A stretch of 45,597 nucleotides of DNA from Coriobacteriia bacterium (lineage in GTDB: Bacteria > Actinomycetota > Coriobacteriia > WRKU01 > WQUG01), in contig WRFR01000002.1 of assembly GCA_009778715.1 (NCBI GenBank), positions 1 to 45,597 on the forward strand. Direction: 5' to 3'. Each line of letters opens with the position of its first letter. Position 1 is the stretch's first letter. The notes below the pieces were generated by a model. That model was not told where the DNA came from. It did no database searches and saw nothing but the letters and a program-made list of their open reading frames with translations. Positions 25,397 through 33,360 of this stretch are shown here, in pieces. The translations under genes were made by a program, and so were the position numbers.

Positions 25397-26758
25397 CTAG
25401 TGGTTATAACTGTTCCGTTTGCGGGACTTCGTCACGACGTAGACCACCACAGCGCCAACAGCCAAAACAATCAGGCCGATATAGGGCAGGTTGTTGATGA
25501 GCAGGCCTGTCGGGGTGATGTCGGGCAGGTTATTGGTATAGTCTGCGGTGTTAGCGCTCTCGCTGACAAGATAGGCGCCCGTGCTGAGGCTACTGCCTGC
25601 AGCGGCGTTAGTGTTACCCGTCTTCGGAGCGCCCGCTGTGTCATTCGCGGTGACAGCCACGGACGGAACGTAGCTGGGTGTGCCCGTCTCGTTTGCGGTG
25701 AAGGTCGTGCCGACCGGCGTGTCGAGGAATACAAGCTTCTGCCCATTTTGAAGGCTGTAGCTGAATTGCGCGCCAGACGTGATGGTGATCAGCCCGGTTG
25801 TAGTGCTGAATGTGGCTCCCGAAATGCTGTTCGGGGTCGGATCGGTGATGATCGCGCCGCTCGCATCGAGGATGTAGGCCTGATAAGTTGGGGCCGTCGC
25901 GGTAAACGGAACCGGGCTCGCCGTCGTTACTGACGAGGCTGGAAGATTGCCGCTGGGGTCATAGGACACATCCGGTGCTGTCACGGTCATAGTATAAGGG
26001 AAGTACTTGGTCAGGTCTGCATACGAACCAGTTACCGTCTTGCTAACTTCAAGGTTCGGGTTGGTAATCGTACCCTGGTGAGTGCGCATGAAGGTGTTTG
26101 TAAAGACCATTCCATGCTCACCAAGGCTTGGGTCGACCTTATAGTCAGTCTTCTGATTGCTGTTGTCGATCGTGGTCACCACATCACTGACCGCCTGGAT
26201 GTACAGGCCGCCATTGCCGTCGTTAGCGACGAAGGCATAGAGCTTATATGACGCGGGTGAATAAACCATGACTTCCCCCGTGGCTGTCGTATAGGTACCC
26301 GCAGTCTCAGTGATGGTGTACACGTAGATGCCCGCATGCGGGAAGTTCACGCCAGCAAAGATGTTACCGGTCTCCTGCGTGTAGGTTGCTGTGTTGGTAT
26401 CAGCAGTCGCTGCCGTACCGCCCGGATAGGCGACGCTGAACTGGTTTCCGCTATTGAGCACCGGCGGCTTGACGGAGGTATCGCCATCAACGCTTTCCGG
26501 CGTCGCCGTAAACTTGAAGGTCGCGGTAGGGGCGGTCGTGCCGACCGGCATCTGCAGCACCTTCGTGATGTAGGCCGTCACCGAAGTGCCCGGCGTGTCG
26601 GATACGATGGCGCCTACGCCACCAGCGGCGATAACGGGGTCACCCGTTGTGCCGTTTTCGCCATTGGGCGCCTGCGCCGCAAAGGCAGACGAAATGCTCG
26701 CGAAGCACAGCGCAAACGTAAGCATGATCGCCACGAATAGTTTCTTTTTCTTGATCAT
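25397..26758 (-). CDS. Major pilin (FctA/Spy0128-like)
   Basis: 453 residues: signal peptide to about residue 27 (LFVAIMLTFALCFASISSAFA), a Spy0128-type pilin domain at about 58-230 (VTAYITKVLQMP with a candidate isopeptide Lys, FNFPHAG-like VNFPHAGIYVYTITETAG with the Glu partner, YKLYAFVANDG), a second isopeptide-type domain from about 237 (LEVSKTVTGSYADLTKYFPY), then the sorting motif ITPTG (414-418), hydrophobic helix and KSRKR tail. ITPTG fits the xxPTG type (EVPTG in S. pyogenes FctA) used by class B pilin sortases. Strong ribosome site GAGGAGG. Likely the polymerising shaft subunit. Confidence 0.88.
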   Translation of the reverse strand: MIKKKKLFVAIMLTFALCFASISSAFAAQAPNGENGTTGDPVIAAGGVGAIVSDTPGTSVTAYITKVLQMPVGTTAPTATFKFTATPESVDGDTSVKPPVLNSGNQFSVAYPGGTAATADTNTATYTQETGNIFAGVNFPHAGIYVYTITETAGTYTTATGEVMVYSPASYKLYAFVANDGNGGLYIQAVSDVVTTIDNSNQKTDYKVDPSLGEHGMVFTNTFMRTHQGTITNPNLEVSKTVTGSYADLTKYFPYTMTVTAPDVSYDPSGNLPASSVTTASPVPFTATAPTYQAYILDASGAIITDPTPNSISGATFSTTTGLITITSGAQFSYSLQNGQKLVFLDTPVGTTFTANETGTPSYVPSVAVTANDTAGAPKTGNTNAAAGSSLSTGAYLVSESANTADYTNNLPDITPTGLLINNLPYIGLIVLAVGAVVVYVVTKSRKRNSYNH

Positions 26759-26799
26759 TTTGAGCCTCCTCTAAGGTTTCTTTCTTTCCCCTATATTCA

Positions 26800-26860
26800 C
26801 ATGGACTCGGTCCATGAATTTTTTCAAAGCCTTGGCAAAACGTCCCCTTTGCAACGTTTG
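26800..26860 (-). other. Hairpins in the sipA-fctA spacer
   Basis: Two dyads in the 116-base spacer: CATGGAC-TCG-GTCCATG (26800-26816) and GGCAAA(A)CGT ... ACGTTTGCC (about 26834-26860). No U-run follows in the sense direction. They could stabilise the abundant pilin mRNA by marking a processed 5' end ahead of fctA. Confidence 0.45.
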
Positions 26861-26874
26861 CCGTCGTTGCCACA

Positions 26875-27399
26875 TTAAAAGTTTCGTCGCCTGATGAGCG
26901 TAATCACGGTTCCTAAGGTGTCCTTCGTGTTCACCGGGCCATAGACGCGGCTATCCGTCGCATTCCCCCTCGCGTCCCCTAAGACAAACACCTGGCCTGG
27001 GCCCACCGTGAGAGGAAACGAAACCCCCTTCGCATACCTCACGGTCTTCTGGTAAATGTTTGGCTCCTGTTGGAGCGCCCCGTTGACCACCAGTCCTTCG
27101 TCGGTGATGTCGACCGCATCTCCTGCGCCAGCAACGACGCGGCGGACCTCCTGCTTGCCGTGATAGCGCACGACCGTGAGGTCATCGACGGCGTAGGTCT
27201 TGTCCAGTCGATAGAACATCACCAGGTCGCCATCTTTTACCATCGGGGCCATGTCAGGATCTGTGTTGCGGTCGAGTCCATAAAAAAACGTGAAGACTAA
27301 GACGAACACCAGCACGACTACCAAGATCTTGAGTCCGAGCGAGGCGAGATCGCGCAAGACCGAAGGTCCAGCGGACCCTTGCGGTTTATCTTGCGCCAT
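26875..27399 (-). CDS. SipA-like pilus assembly factor (signal peptidase I homologue lacking catalytic dyad)
   Basis: 174 residues with the signal peptidase I fold: N-terminal membrane helix (24-40), DMAPMVKDGDLVMFYRL (box B), EVRRVVAGAGDAVDI (box D) and VFVLGDARGNATDSR (box E). In active enzymes box B has Ser before Met-x-Pro and box D has Lys-Arg; here those positions are Asp49 and Arg86, so the Ser-Lys dyad is missing. In S. pyogenes FCT islands SipA likewise has an Asp in place of the Ser, is not a peptidase in the usual sense and is needed for pilus assembly. Position between adhesin and major pilin matches SipA. It overlaps the adhesin end by 14 bases. ATG has AGGGG upstream. Confidence 0.88.
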   Translation of the reverse strand: MAQDKPQGSAGPSVLRDLASLGLKILVVVLVFVLVFTFFYGLDRNTDPDMAPMVKDGDLVMFYRLDKTYAVDDLTVVRYHGKQEVRRVVAGAGDAVDITDEGLVVNGALQQEPNIYQKTVRYAKGVSFPLTVGPGQVFVLGDARGNATDSRVYGPVNTKDTLGTVITLIRRRNF

Positions 27400-30300
27400 G
27401 TTCCCCTCCCCTCTTGCGGTGGTTGGCGACAGCTGTGCCGGTAATGAGCACCATCGCGAGCATGACCACAGTCGACAGTTCGGGTAGTAGTGCCTCGATC
27501 TTGCCAGCCCCTAATCCACTGAGTACCACGGGGGCGCGCCTGTTAGTGAAGTCGAACTCCTGGTCAGGCGACAGCGTGACGCTACCGGTATCATTGCCCA
27601 CGACCGGCGTTGTGGTCGTAGCAGCGCTGTTCAGATAGGATACACGGTAGTGAGCACTCGGATCCGGCGCTTCAACGATCTCAACGGTGCTGCCCAATGA
27701 TACGTCTTGCAACGTGATACTCTGTCCATGCGAGAGATTAAACGTTGCCGCGCCACCACTGTCAAAGTGCAGCGTGCCGTCGTCCGGAGGCGTCGCACCA
27801 GTGCCAGCAATAACTCCGCCTGTATAGGCGAAATCACCCGTCACCGGCGTGCCCGTTGAATCTTTCAGCAGGGCGGTAAAGGTGAACTCCCTGGTCAGGT
27901 CAGCAAGATCGCCCACGACCGTCTTTGATATGGTCAAGGTCGTAGTGCCCAGCTTGTAGTCATTGGTGAAATACGCTTTATAGACCGAGTAGGCAGAGCT
28001 CGTGTCGAACTGAACCGACAGGCGTGGATCGCTTGACCCGGCGGCTATCGTCGTCTCATTAGAGTTGAGGACGCCGGTCACTCCCTGAGAAGTGGTCGCC
28101 GCGAGAGTATAGTTGGTGATATCGCTCGTAGCGAGCTCCTTGATCGTATAGCGCGCCGGAATATTGAGCGCGACCGGATCCCCGTTTTTGTCAAGGAATT
28201 GCATAGAGCCATCGAAGCTGTCATCAGCCAGGGTGACCGTAGTAGTTGCGACGAGGCTACCCAGGTCGTCATAAAGGCCAAAGGTTGCTGAATAGCTGTC
28301 GGGCATGTCCGCAGCAGCGACGCCGGTGACTACCTTGTCGACGACAAGGCCTTGAGTAACGTAATAGAGCTGCAGGACCTGATTAGCTGTCGTAAGTTTG
28401 AAACTCGTGGCTCCATTCAAGCTCTTTCCGGCAGAAAGGTACTGTTCTGTCACGGGATCCCACGTCGTCGACATGGTCTTCTGCAGAGTATAGGTCGGAT
28501 TTGTGTCATACCCCGAGAACAAGGCAGCCATTTCGGTATTGGTGGTCACTGCACCCGAAGGATCGGTGATCGTGCCGTTGGCGTTAATGATCGTACCGAA
28601 GGCGCTCCGATCTTGCCAAGATGTCGTCTGCAGTTTGCCGTTCACGTAATACTCGATCTTGTAGGGGAGATCGGCGTTGAACTCAACGTCATCGAGCAAG
28701 TTGCCCACCGCCGCAGCGCCTGTCGGGGAATAACCTACAATACTCACAAAGAAGAACCGCACCACATAGACACCTGCAGGGACCGTATACTGCCCGGTAT
28801 AGTTCTCGCCCCCATTGCCGCTGTTCCAAGCCGTGTTGTTATCAGAGATCGTCGTTACCATCGTGCTTTTATCAGCAGTCTGGGTAATTGCTTCAGCCTG
28901 AGCTGACGTGATATTTACCGGCACCTGGCTGGTAGGCATGATGACCACGTTCATCACATCGTTGATCGTTGCGCTATTGCGTCCCCGGTGGGCCAGGCTC
29001 CAGTACAGCGTCGAGCCAGGAACAACCAGCACGTCCTGATAGAGTGTAGAATCACTGTTCGCGTTGAGCTCCGCGAAGTATTGGCTGTCGGGAGAGGCTG
29101 AGTCAAACGTTAGGCCCCCTGGCTGGCCCGGTTTGAAGTATCTTCCCCAGATCTCAACCATCCGGTCATCCTCAGTCGTATGCCAACCAGGAACCTTGGT
29201 CTCAGCAACGATCGCTGAGGTCCCGTTGCCAGCAGCAAGAGAAGTCCCCGGTGTGACGCCGGCCGTGTTGTCCTCGAAGCTGCCATTTACCAGCCGCGAA
29301 TTATAGGGCACCTGATAAGGATCCGAGGTATAAGTTGAGTCATCACTTAAGGTCGCCGTCACCTGGTAGAACATCTGCGCGCCGCCATCCACGGCAACGT
29401 TGATGCTTGCCCCGTCGTTTTCAAGGGCGTCAGGATCCACCGGGACATAGGTGCCGTTCGCCGTGGCACATTTTGTCCAGGTGTAGCTCACAACATCCGG
29501 ACTTAAGGCGGGACTGAGCACCGCATTTAAGAGGCCGTCCTGCACGATGGTATCTTTGATCCCGATATTCGGGTTTGGCGTGTTCACTGTAATGTTTACG
29601 GTCAGCGTTATCGACGTGGTAGCACCGCTGGAATACCGATTGTCATACTTGATTATGATCTGGGTATTCTGCGTGAAATTGATATTTAGAAACGGCGCGG
29701 TCGAGCCACCAAGCGTGCTGATAGCAAACGGTGAGCTGGGCAATTGTTCCACGCCATCTTTTGTGACGCTGGTAAACGCCAGGTTCTGATTAGTGGAGCT
29801 TAAGTTGAATGAATGCACCTCGCCTGGATAGGTCGAGGTCACCGTACCGGCGTAGGTGGCGTTTGCCCCCGTTGCCGCACGCTGGTAAGCAATGAGGCCG
29901 TCATCCAGGTAGATACTCCATTGGCTCACGCTGATGACCGTCACTGCATAGGTGGAGAAATGCTGAACGTCAAACGAAACACCGGTATCTGTCACGTTTA
30001 CCGGCGTGCTCAGGGTCTCAGGCTGTTGATCTTCTGGAATATAGAGCAGCGCCAGGTCCTTATTCTGTAAGCCAGCAGGAATATCGGGAAGATCGAAGCT
30101 AACCGTCAGGGGCTTGTCGAAATCGAACTTCGTCCCATCGGCCTGATAGACCGTAACGTCATAAGCCGCCAGTACATCCTCATTTTGCAGGCAGGTGGAA
30201 TCCACCGGATACGCCGTCGCATATCCGCCGATGGGCAAGTCGCCGCTCACCCGGACCGTCTTTCCAGAAACAAGATTTGTAAGGCCCGCATCACTGTACA

Positions 30301-30559
30301 CCGACGCAATAAATACCTGATTTGCCAAGCCGTCAGTATTCGAGGTATTCGAGGTAGCTGCACTGCTTTGGTCAGCAGTGGTAGTTGGAGAACTTGCTGC
30401 ATCCGTTGGTGGAGTTTTCTGGGTGCTCGTCTCTATCGAAGGTTCAGGCGTACTCGCAGGGCTTGCGGACGCATAAGATCCGGGGGACAGGGCAGGCAGG
30501 ATGAGCGCCGATATCACCAGCGCTGCTATTACTGCTTTATATTTGACCCACTTTTGCAC
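27386..30559 (-). CDS. Large pilus tip adhesin-like surface protein
   Basis: 1057 residues, first gene of the pilus island. Signal peptide (AVIAALVISALILPALSPGSYAS), a Ser/Thr/Pro-rich linker, a beta domain (SVYSDAGLTNLVSGKTVRVS ... VSFDVQHFSTYAV), an Ig-like stretch, then at about 425-625 a galactose-binding-like domain (LVNGSFEDN, VPGWHTTEDDRMVEIWGRYF, YFAELNANSDSTLYQDV, LYWSLAHRGR) as in secreted carbohydrate binders. Two isopeptide/Cna_B-like repeats follow (VVDKVVTGVAAADMPDSYSA; TISKTVVGDLADLTREFTFT). The C-terminus has a hydrophobic helix and RKRGGEHGAR tail but no clear LPXTG; VLSGLG (about 1012) is the best candidate. GTG start with AGGGGAAG upstream. Position equals Cpa of FCT islands; no thioester domain recognised. 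Confidence 0.8.
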   Translation of the reverse strand: MQKWVKYKAVIAALVISALILPALSPGSYASASPASTPEPSIETSTQKTPPTDAASSPTTTADQSSAATSNTSNTDGLANQVFIASVYSDAGLTNLVSGKTVRVSGDLPIGGYATAYPVDSTCLQNEDVLAAYDVTVYQADGTKFDFDKPLTVSFDLPDIPAGLQNKDLALLYIPEDQQPETLSTPVNVTDTGVSFDVQHFSTYAVTVISVSQWSIYLDDGLIAYQRAATGANATYAGTVTSTYPGEVHSFNLSSTNQNLAFTSVTKDGVEQLPSSPFAISTLGGSTAPFLNINFTQNTQIIIKYDNRYSSGATTSITLTVNITVNTPNPNIGIKDTIVQDGLLNAVLSPALSPDVVSYTWTKCATANGTYVPVDPDALENDGASINVAVDGGAQMFYQVTATLSDDSTYTSDPYQVPYNSRLVNGSFEDNTAGVTPGTSLAAGNGTSAIVAETKVPGWHTTEDDRMVEIWGRYFKPGQPGGLTFDSASPDSQYFAELNANSDSTLYQDVLVVPGSTLYWSLAHRGRNSATINDVMNVVIMPTSQVPVNITSAQAEAITQTADKSTMVTTISDNNTAWNSGNGGENYTGQYTVPAGVYVVRFFFVSIVGYSPTGAAAVGNLLDDVEFNADLPYKIEYYVNGKLQTTSWQDRSAFGTIINANGTITDPSGAVTTNTEMAALFSGYDTNPTYTLQKTMSTTWDPVTEQYLSAGKSLNGATSFKLTTANQVLQLYYVTQGLVVDKVVTGVAAADMPDSYSATFGLYDDLGSLVATTTVTLADDSFDGSMQFLDKNGDPVALNIPARYTIKELATSDITNYTLAATTSQGVTGVLNSNETTIAAGSSDPRLSVQFDTSSAYSVYKAYFTNDYKLGTTTLTISKTVVGDLADLTREFTFTALLKDSTGTPVTGDFAYTGGVIAGTGATPPDDGTLHFDSGGAATFNLSHGQSITLQDVSLGSTVEIVEAPDPSAHYRVSYLNSAATTTTPVVGNDTGSVTLSPDQEFDFTNRRAPVVLSGLGAGKIEALLPELSTVVMLAMVLITGTAVANHRKRGGEHGAR

Positions 30560-30813
30560 TATTCTTCCCCTGCACTTTACAAAAATTTTATGTAAAAACC
30601 TCCAGTAAAAGTATATCAGATTCCTCGTAATTGTTACTGTTACCTAACAATATACAAATCAACAATTTCACGACTCAAATGTATAAATTTGTTAATATAA
30701 AATCGCTTGTTTATTCATTTCTGAATAAACATATGCGAGCGCATCGGTCAAGTTATTACCATTCTGTTACAAAAGGGTTTTCCGGCGACACATAATGGTT
30801 TATTTTTATGAAA
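30560..30813 (-). promoter_or_regulatory. AT-rich promoter region of the pilus island
   Basis: The 356-base gap between the adhesin start and pnp is much richer in A+T than its surroundings. On the minus strand it holds an extended -10 TGA-TATACT (TATACT at 30610-30615) with only a poor -35 (GTAACA, 30632-30637), giving a leader of about 45 bases. Upstream is a perfect dyad GTTTATTCA-TTTC-TGAATAAAC (30709-30730), a candidate operator. TTGTTA/TAACAA (30631-30650) is a weaker dyad over the -35. No regulator gene of the RofA/Nra type lies alongside. Confidence 0.6.
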
Positions 30814-30841
30814 AACCTGCCCCTCAGTCGAGGGGCAGGTT
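30809..30841 (-). terminator. Intrinsic terminator after pnp
   Basis: Perfect 12-bp stem AACCTGCCCCTC (30814-30825)/GAGGGGCAGGTT (30830-30841) with a 4-base loop; read on the minus strand it runs into a short U-run. It isolates pnp from the pilus island. A weaker U-rich side exists on the plus strand. Confidence 0.85.
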
Positions 30842-30915
30842 CTTTGCCTTGTGCGGTTGTATTGTGCCCCGTAGCGTCGCCTCGTGACGGCGACGGGGTC
30901 TGCGACAGGATGCGT

Positions 30916-33138
30916 TTAGTGGTGACGGCGGGGCCTGCGATCGTCTCCGCCTCCATGGTCGTCACGGCGCGGACGGTTGCGATCGTAACCGCCTCCGTTG
31001 CCACGACCCCCACGGTCATCACGTCCACCGCCCTGGCCACCCGTCCAGCTGCCCTCAGGAGCATCTGGCTTGTTCAGGCGATCCAGCGAGACCTTGCCGT
31101 TGTCGTCGACTTCCAGTACGACCACGTCGACCTCATCGCCGATGGCCAGGACATCCTCAACCTTGCCGATGCGCCCATTGGCCATGCGTGAGATATGCAG
31201 CAGGCCGTCCTTGCCCGGCGTCAACTCGATGAAGGCGCCAAAGCTCTGGATACCCACGACCTTGCCGTGATACTCCTCGCCGACTTCCGGATCCTTGACG
31301 ATCATGTTGATACGACGCGCGGCTTCTTCCCCACCCAGGTCCTTGGACCCGATGAAGATGACGCCGTCCTCCTGGATATCGATCGACGCGCCGGTCTCCT
31401 CCTGGATAGCGCGGATCACTTTGCCGCCGCTGCCAATGACCTCGCGGATCTTGTCGACCGGGATCTTGATCGTTATAACGCGCGGCGCAAACTCGGAGAG
31501 CTCTTCGCGCGGACGGGGCAGCGCTTCGAGCATCTTGCCAAGAATGTGAGCGCGGCCAGCTTTTGCCTGCTCGATGGCACGGGTCAGGATCTCAAGCGAG
31601 AGGCCTTTGGCCTTGTTGTCCATCTGCAGGGCGGTAATGCCCTTCTCAGTGCCAGCGACCTTGAAGTCCATGTCACCGAGAAAGTCCTCCAGCCCCTGGA
31701 TGTCAGAGAGTACCGCGACGCGATCGCCCTCCTTGATAAGTCCCATCGCAATGCCGGATACCGGAGAGGAGATGGGCACGCCGGCGTCCATAAGCGCAAG
31801 CGTTGAACCACAGACTGAGGCCATTGAGGACGAGCCGTTGCTCTCCAGTACCTCGGAGACCACGCGGATCGCGTAGGGGAAGTCCTCGCGTGTCGGCAGC
31901 ATCGGACGCAGCGCGCGCTCTGCCAGGGCCCCATGGCCGATCGCGCGGCGATTGGGGCCGCGCATGAAACCGGTCTCGCCAGTCGCAAACGGCGGGAAGT
32001 TGTAGTGATGGATATAGTACTTGCCCTCGCAGGGGTCGATCGTATCAAGGCGCTGCCACTCGCTCAGCATACCGAGCGCCGCTATGGAGAGCACCTGGGT
32101 CTGACCGCGCGTAAACAGGCCATCGCCATGACTGCGCGGCAGGAAACCGGCCACACAGGTGATCGGGCGAATCTCTTCGAGGCTGCGGCCATCGGCACGC
32201 TCGCCCTCATCGAGCACCATGGCGCGCATGGTCTTCTTCTCAAGTTTCTTGAGGGCTTCTTTGATCTTCTGTGCCCACTCAGCGCGCTCTTCTTCCGTGA
32301 AGAGCTCCGTGAGCTCAGCCTTGACGGCGTCGACATCGGCCATACGGGAGAGTTTGTCCGCGTTATGCAGGGCGGCATACATCTTCTGCTCGCCTGTCTC
32401 AGAGATGCGCTCCATGATCCATTCAGGCATTTCATCAAGCTCAAAGACCAGCGGGGTTGGCGCCACGGCAGCGACCAGGCGCTCCTGGGCCGCGCAGAAC
32501 TCACCGAGGGCTTCCTGCGCAAACATCATCGCGGCAAGCATGTCCTCTTCGCTGACCTCGTCGGCGCCCGCTTCGATCATGTAGACCGCGTCACGTGAGC
32601 CACCGACTACCAGGTCGAGGTCGCTGGCCTCTTCTTCCTCGAAGGTGGGGTTGACGATGAACTGGCCGTCCTCGCCCCGTGCGATGCGCACGCCGGCGAG
32701 CGGCCCCTCAAACGGGATACCCGCGACCAGCAGTGCTGCCGAAGCTCCCATGATCGAGATCACGTCGGGCTGATTGCTCTGGTCGGCGCCCAGAACGGTG
32801 ACCACTACCTGCACGTCATTGCGGAAGCCGTCGGCAAACGCACTGCGCAGCGGACGGTCGATCATGCGCGCGGTCAAGATGCCCTTTTCAGACGCGCGGC
32901 CCTCGCGCTTCAGAAAGCCGCCGGGAATCTTTCCGGCTGCATACATACGTTCCTCGAAATCGACCGTCAGCGGAAAGAAGTCATAGTCCTTCTTCTCCTT
33001 GCTGGCGGTAGCGGTCACCAACACGACCGTGTCACCCTGGCGCACCAGGCACGAACCGCCGGCCTGGCGGGCCAGCTCGCCCGTCTCAAGCGAATACTCT
33101 TTTCCAAAGAGTTCAAATGTTTCTACTACTTTTGGCAT
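30916..33138 (-). CDS. pnp: Polyribonucleotide nucleotidyltransferase (PNPase)
   Basis: 740-residue 3'-5' phosphorolytic exoribonuclease of the degradosome. Two RNase PH domains (GDTVVLVTATASKEKKDYDF, GGFLKREGRASEKGILTARM in parts; SFMR-like GFMRGPNRRAIGHGALAERA), a KH domain near 569 (IREVIGSGGKVIRAIQEETG) and an S1 domain near 622 (GEEYHGKVVGIQSFGAFIEL). The tail is Gly/Arg/Asp/His-rich (GGGRDDRGGRGNGGGYDRNR), an RGG-like extension that may bind RNA. Good ribosome site GAAGGAAG. It follows rpsO through a structured spacer, the classical rpsO-pnp pairing. Confidence 0.97.
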   Translation of the reverse strand: MPKVVETFELFGKEYSLETGELARQAGGSCLVRQGDTVVLVTATASKEKKDYDFFPLTVDFEERMYAAGKIPGGFLKREGRASEKGILTARMIDRPLRSAFADGFRNDVQVVVTVLGADQSNQPDVISIMGASAALLVAGIPFEGPLAGVRIARGEDGQFIVNPTFEEEEASDLDLVVGGSRDAVYMIEAGADEVSEEDMLAAMMFAQEALGEFCAAQERLVAAVAPTPLVFELDEMPEWIMERISETGEQKMYAALHNADKLSRMADVDAVKAELTELFTEEERAEWAQKIKEALKKLEKKTMRAMVLDEGERADGRSLEEIRPITCVAGFLPRSHGDGLFTRGQTQVLSIAALGMLSEWQRLDTIDPCEGKYYIHHYNFPPFATGETGFMRGPNRRAIGHGALAERALRPMLPTREDFPYAIRVVSEVLESNGSSSMASVCGSTLALMDAGVPISSPVSGIAMGLIKEGDRVAVLSDIQGLEDFLGDMDFKVAGTEKGITALQMDNKAKGLSLEILTRAIEQAKAGRAHILGKMLEALPRPREELSEFAPRVITIKIPVDKIREVIGSGGKVIRAIQEETGASIDIQEDGVIFIGSKDLGGEEAARRINMIVKDPEVGEEYHGKVVGIQSFGAFIELTPGKDGLLHISRMANGRIGKVEDVLAIGDEVDVVVLEVDDNGKVSLDRLNKPDAPEGSWTGGQGGGRDDRGGRGNGGGYDRNRPRRDDHGGGDDRRPRRHH

Positions 33139-33234
33139 ATTCTTCCTTCTTCTTCCTCATCCGGCCCCATGCCGGATGAAACTTCTCAAGCAGCTCCTCG
33201 CATGCCCGGCCTCAGACCGAATTATCTGTGGACT

Positions 33235-33256
33235 TTTATATGAGAATGATTCTCAT
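33235..33256 (-). promoter_or_regulatory. Fur-like operator and candidate internal promoter of pnp
   Basis: Perfect 7-1-7 dyad TGAGAAT-G-ATTCTCA (33241-33255, 17 bases with flanking A/T), close to the Fur consensus TGATAATNATTATCA. On the minus strand it directly abuts TATAAA (33235-33240), a near-consensus -10, about 100 bases before pnp. The dyad would fill the -10/-35 spacer; the -35 itself is poor. No fur gene is in the window, and PerR or Zur could read a similar site. Confidence 0.55.
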
Positions 33257-33257
33257 G

Positions 33258-33360
33258 AAGACGCCGATCGGCGTTCGCTGGCAAGGCGCTGCGAAACGTG
33301 GCGGCCTTAAAGGCCGCGAGTTTCGCAGGAACGCCGTCAGCGGGCGCCTAGCGGCGTCTT
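33258..33360 (-). other. Structured RNA region between rpsO and pnp
   Basis: Outer arms AAGACGCCG (33258-33266)/CGGCGTCTT (33352-33360) start exactly at the rpsO stop codon. Inside is a long hairpin: CTGCGAAAC (33289-33297)/GTTTCGCAG (33320-33328) enclosing GCGGCCTT-A-AAGGCCGC (33301-33317); GGCGTT/AACGCC add a further stem. The transcript can fold into a multi-branched structure. In E. coli the equivalent spacer carries a terminator and an RNase III site governing PNPase autocontrol; a like role is inferred. No U-run. Confidence 0.75.

Noticed and set aside
26800-26826. Plus-strand intrinsic terminator (CATGGAC hairpin with T-run)
   Set aside because: No plus-strand gene ends here; the T-run side is on the non-transcribed orientation. 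Kept only as a hairpin in the pilin leader.
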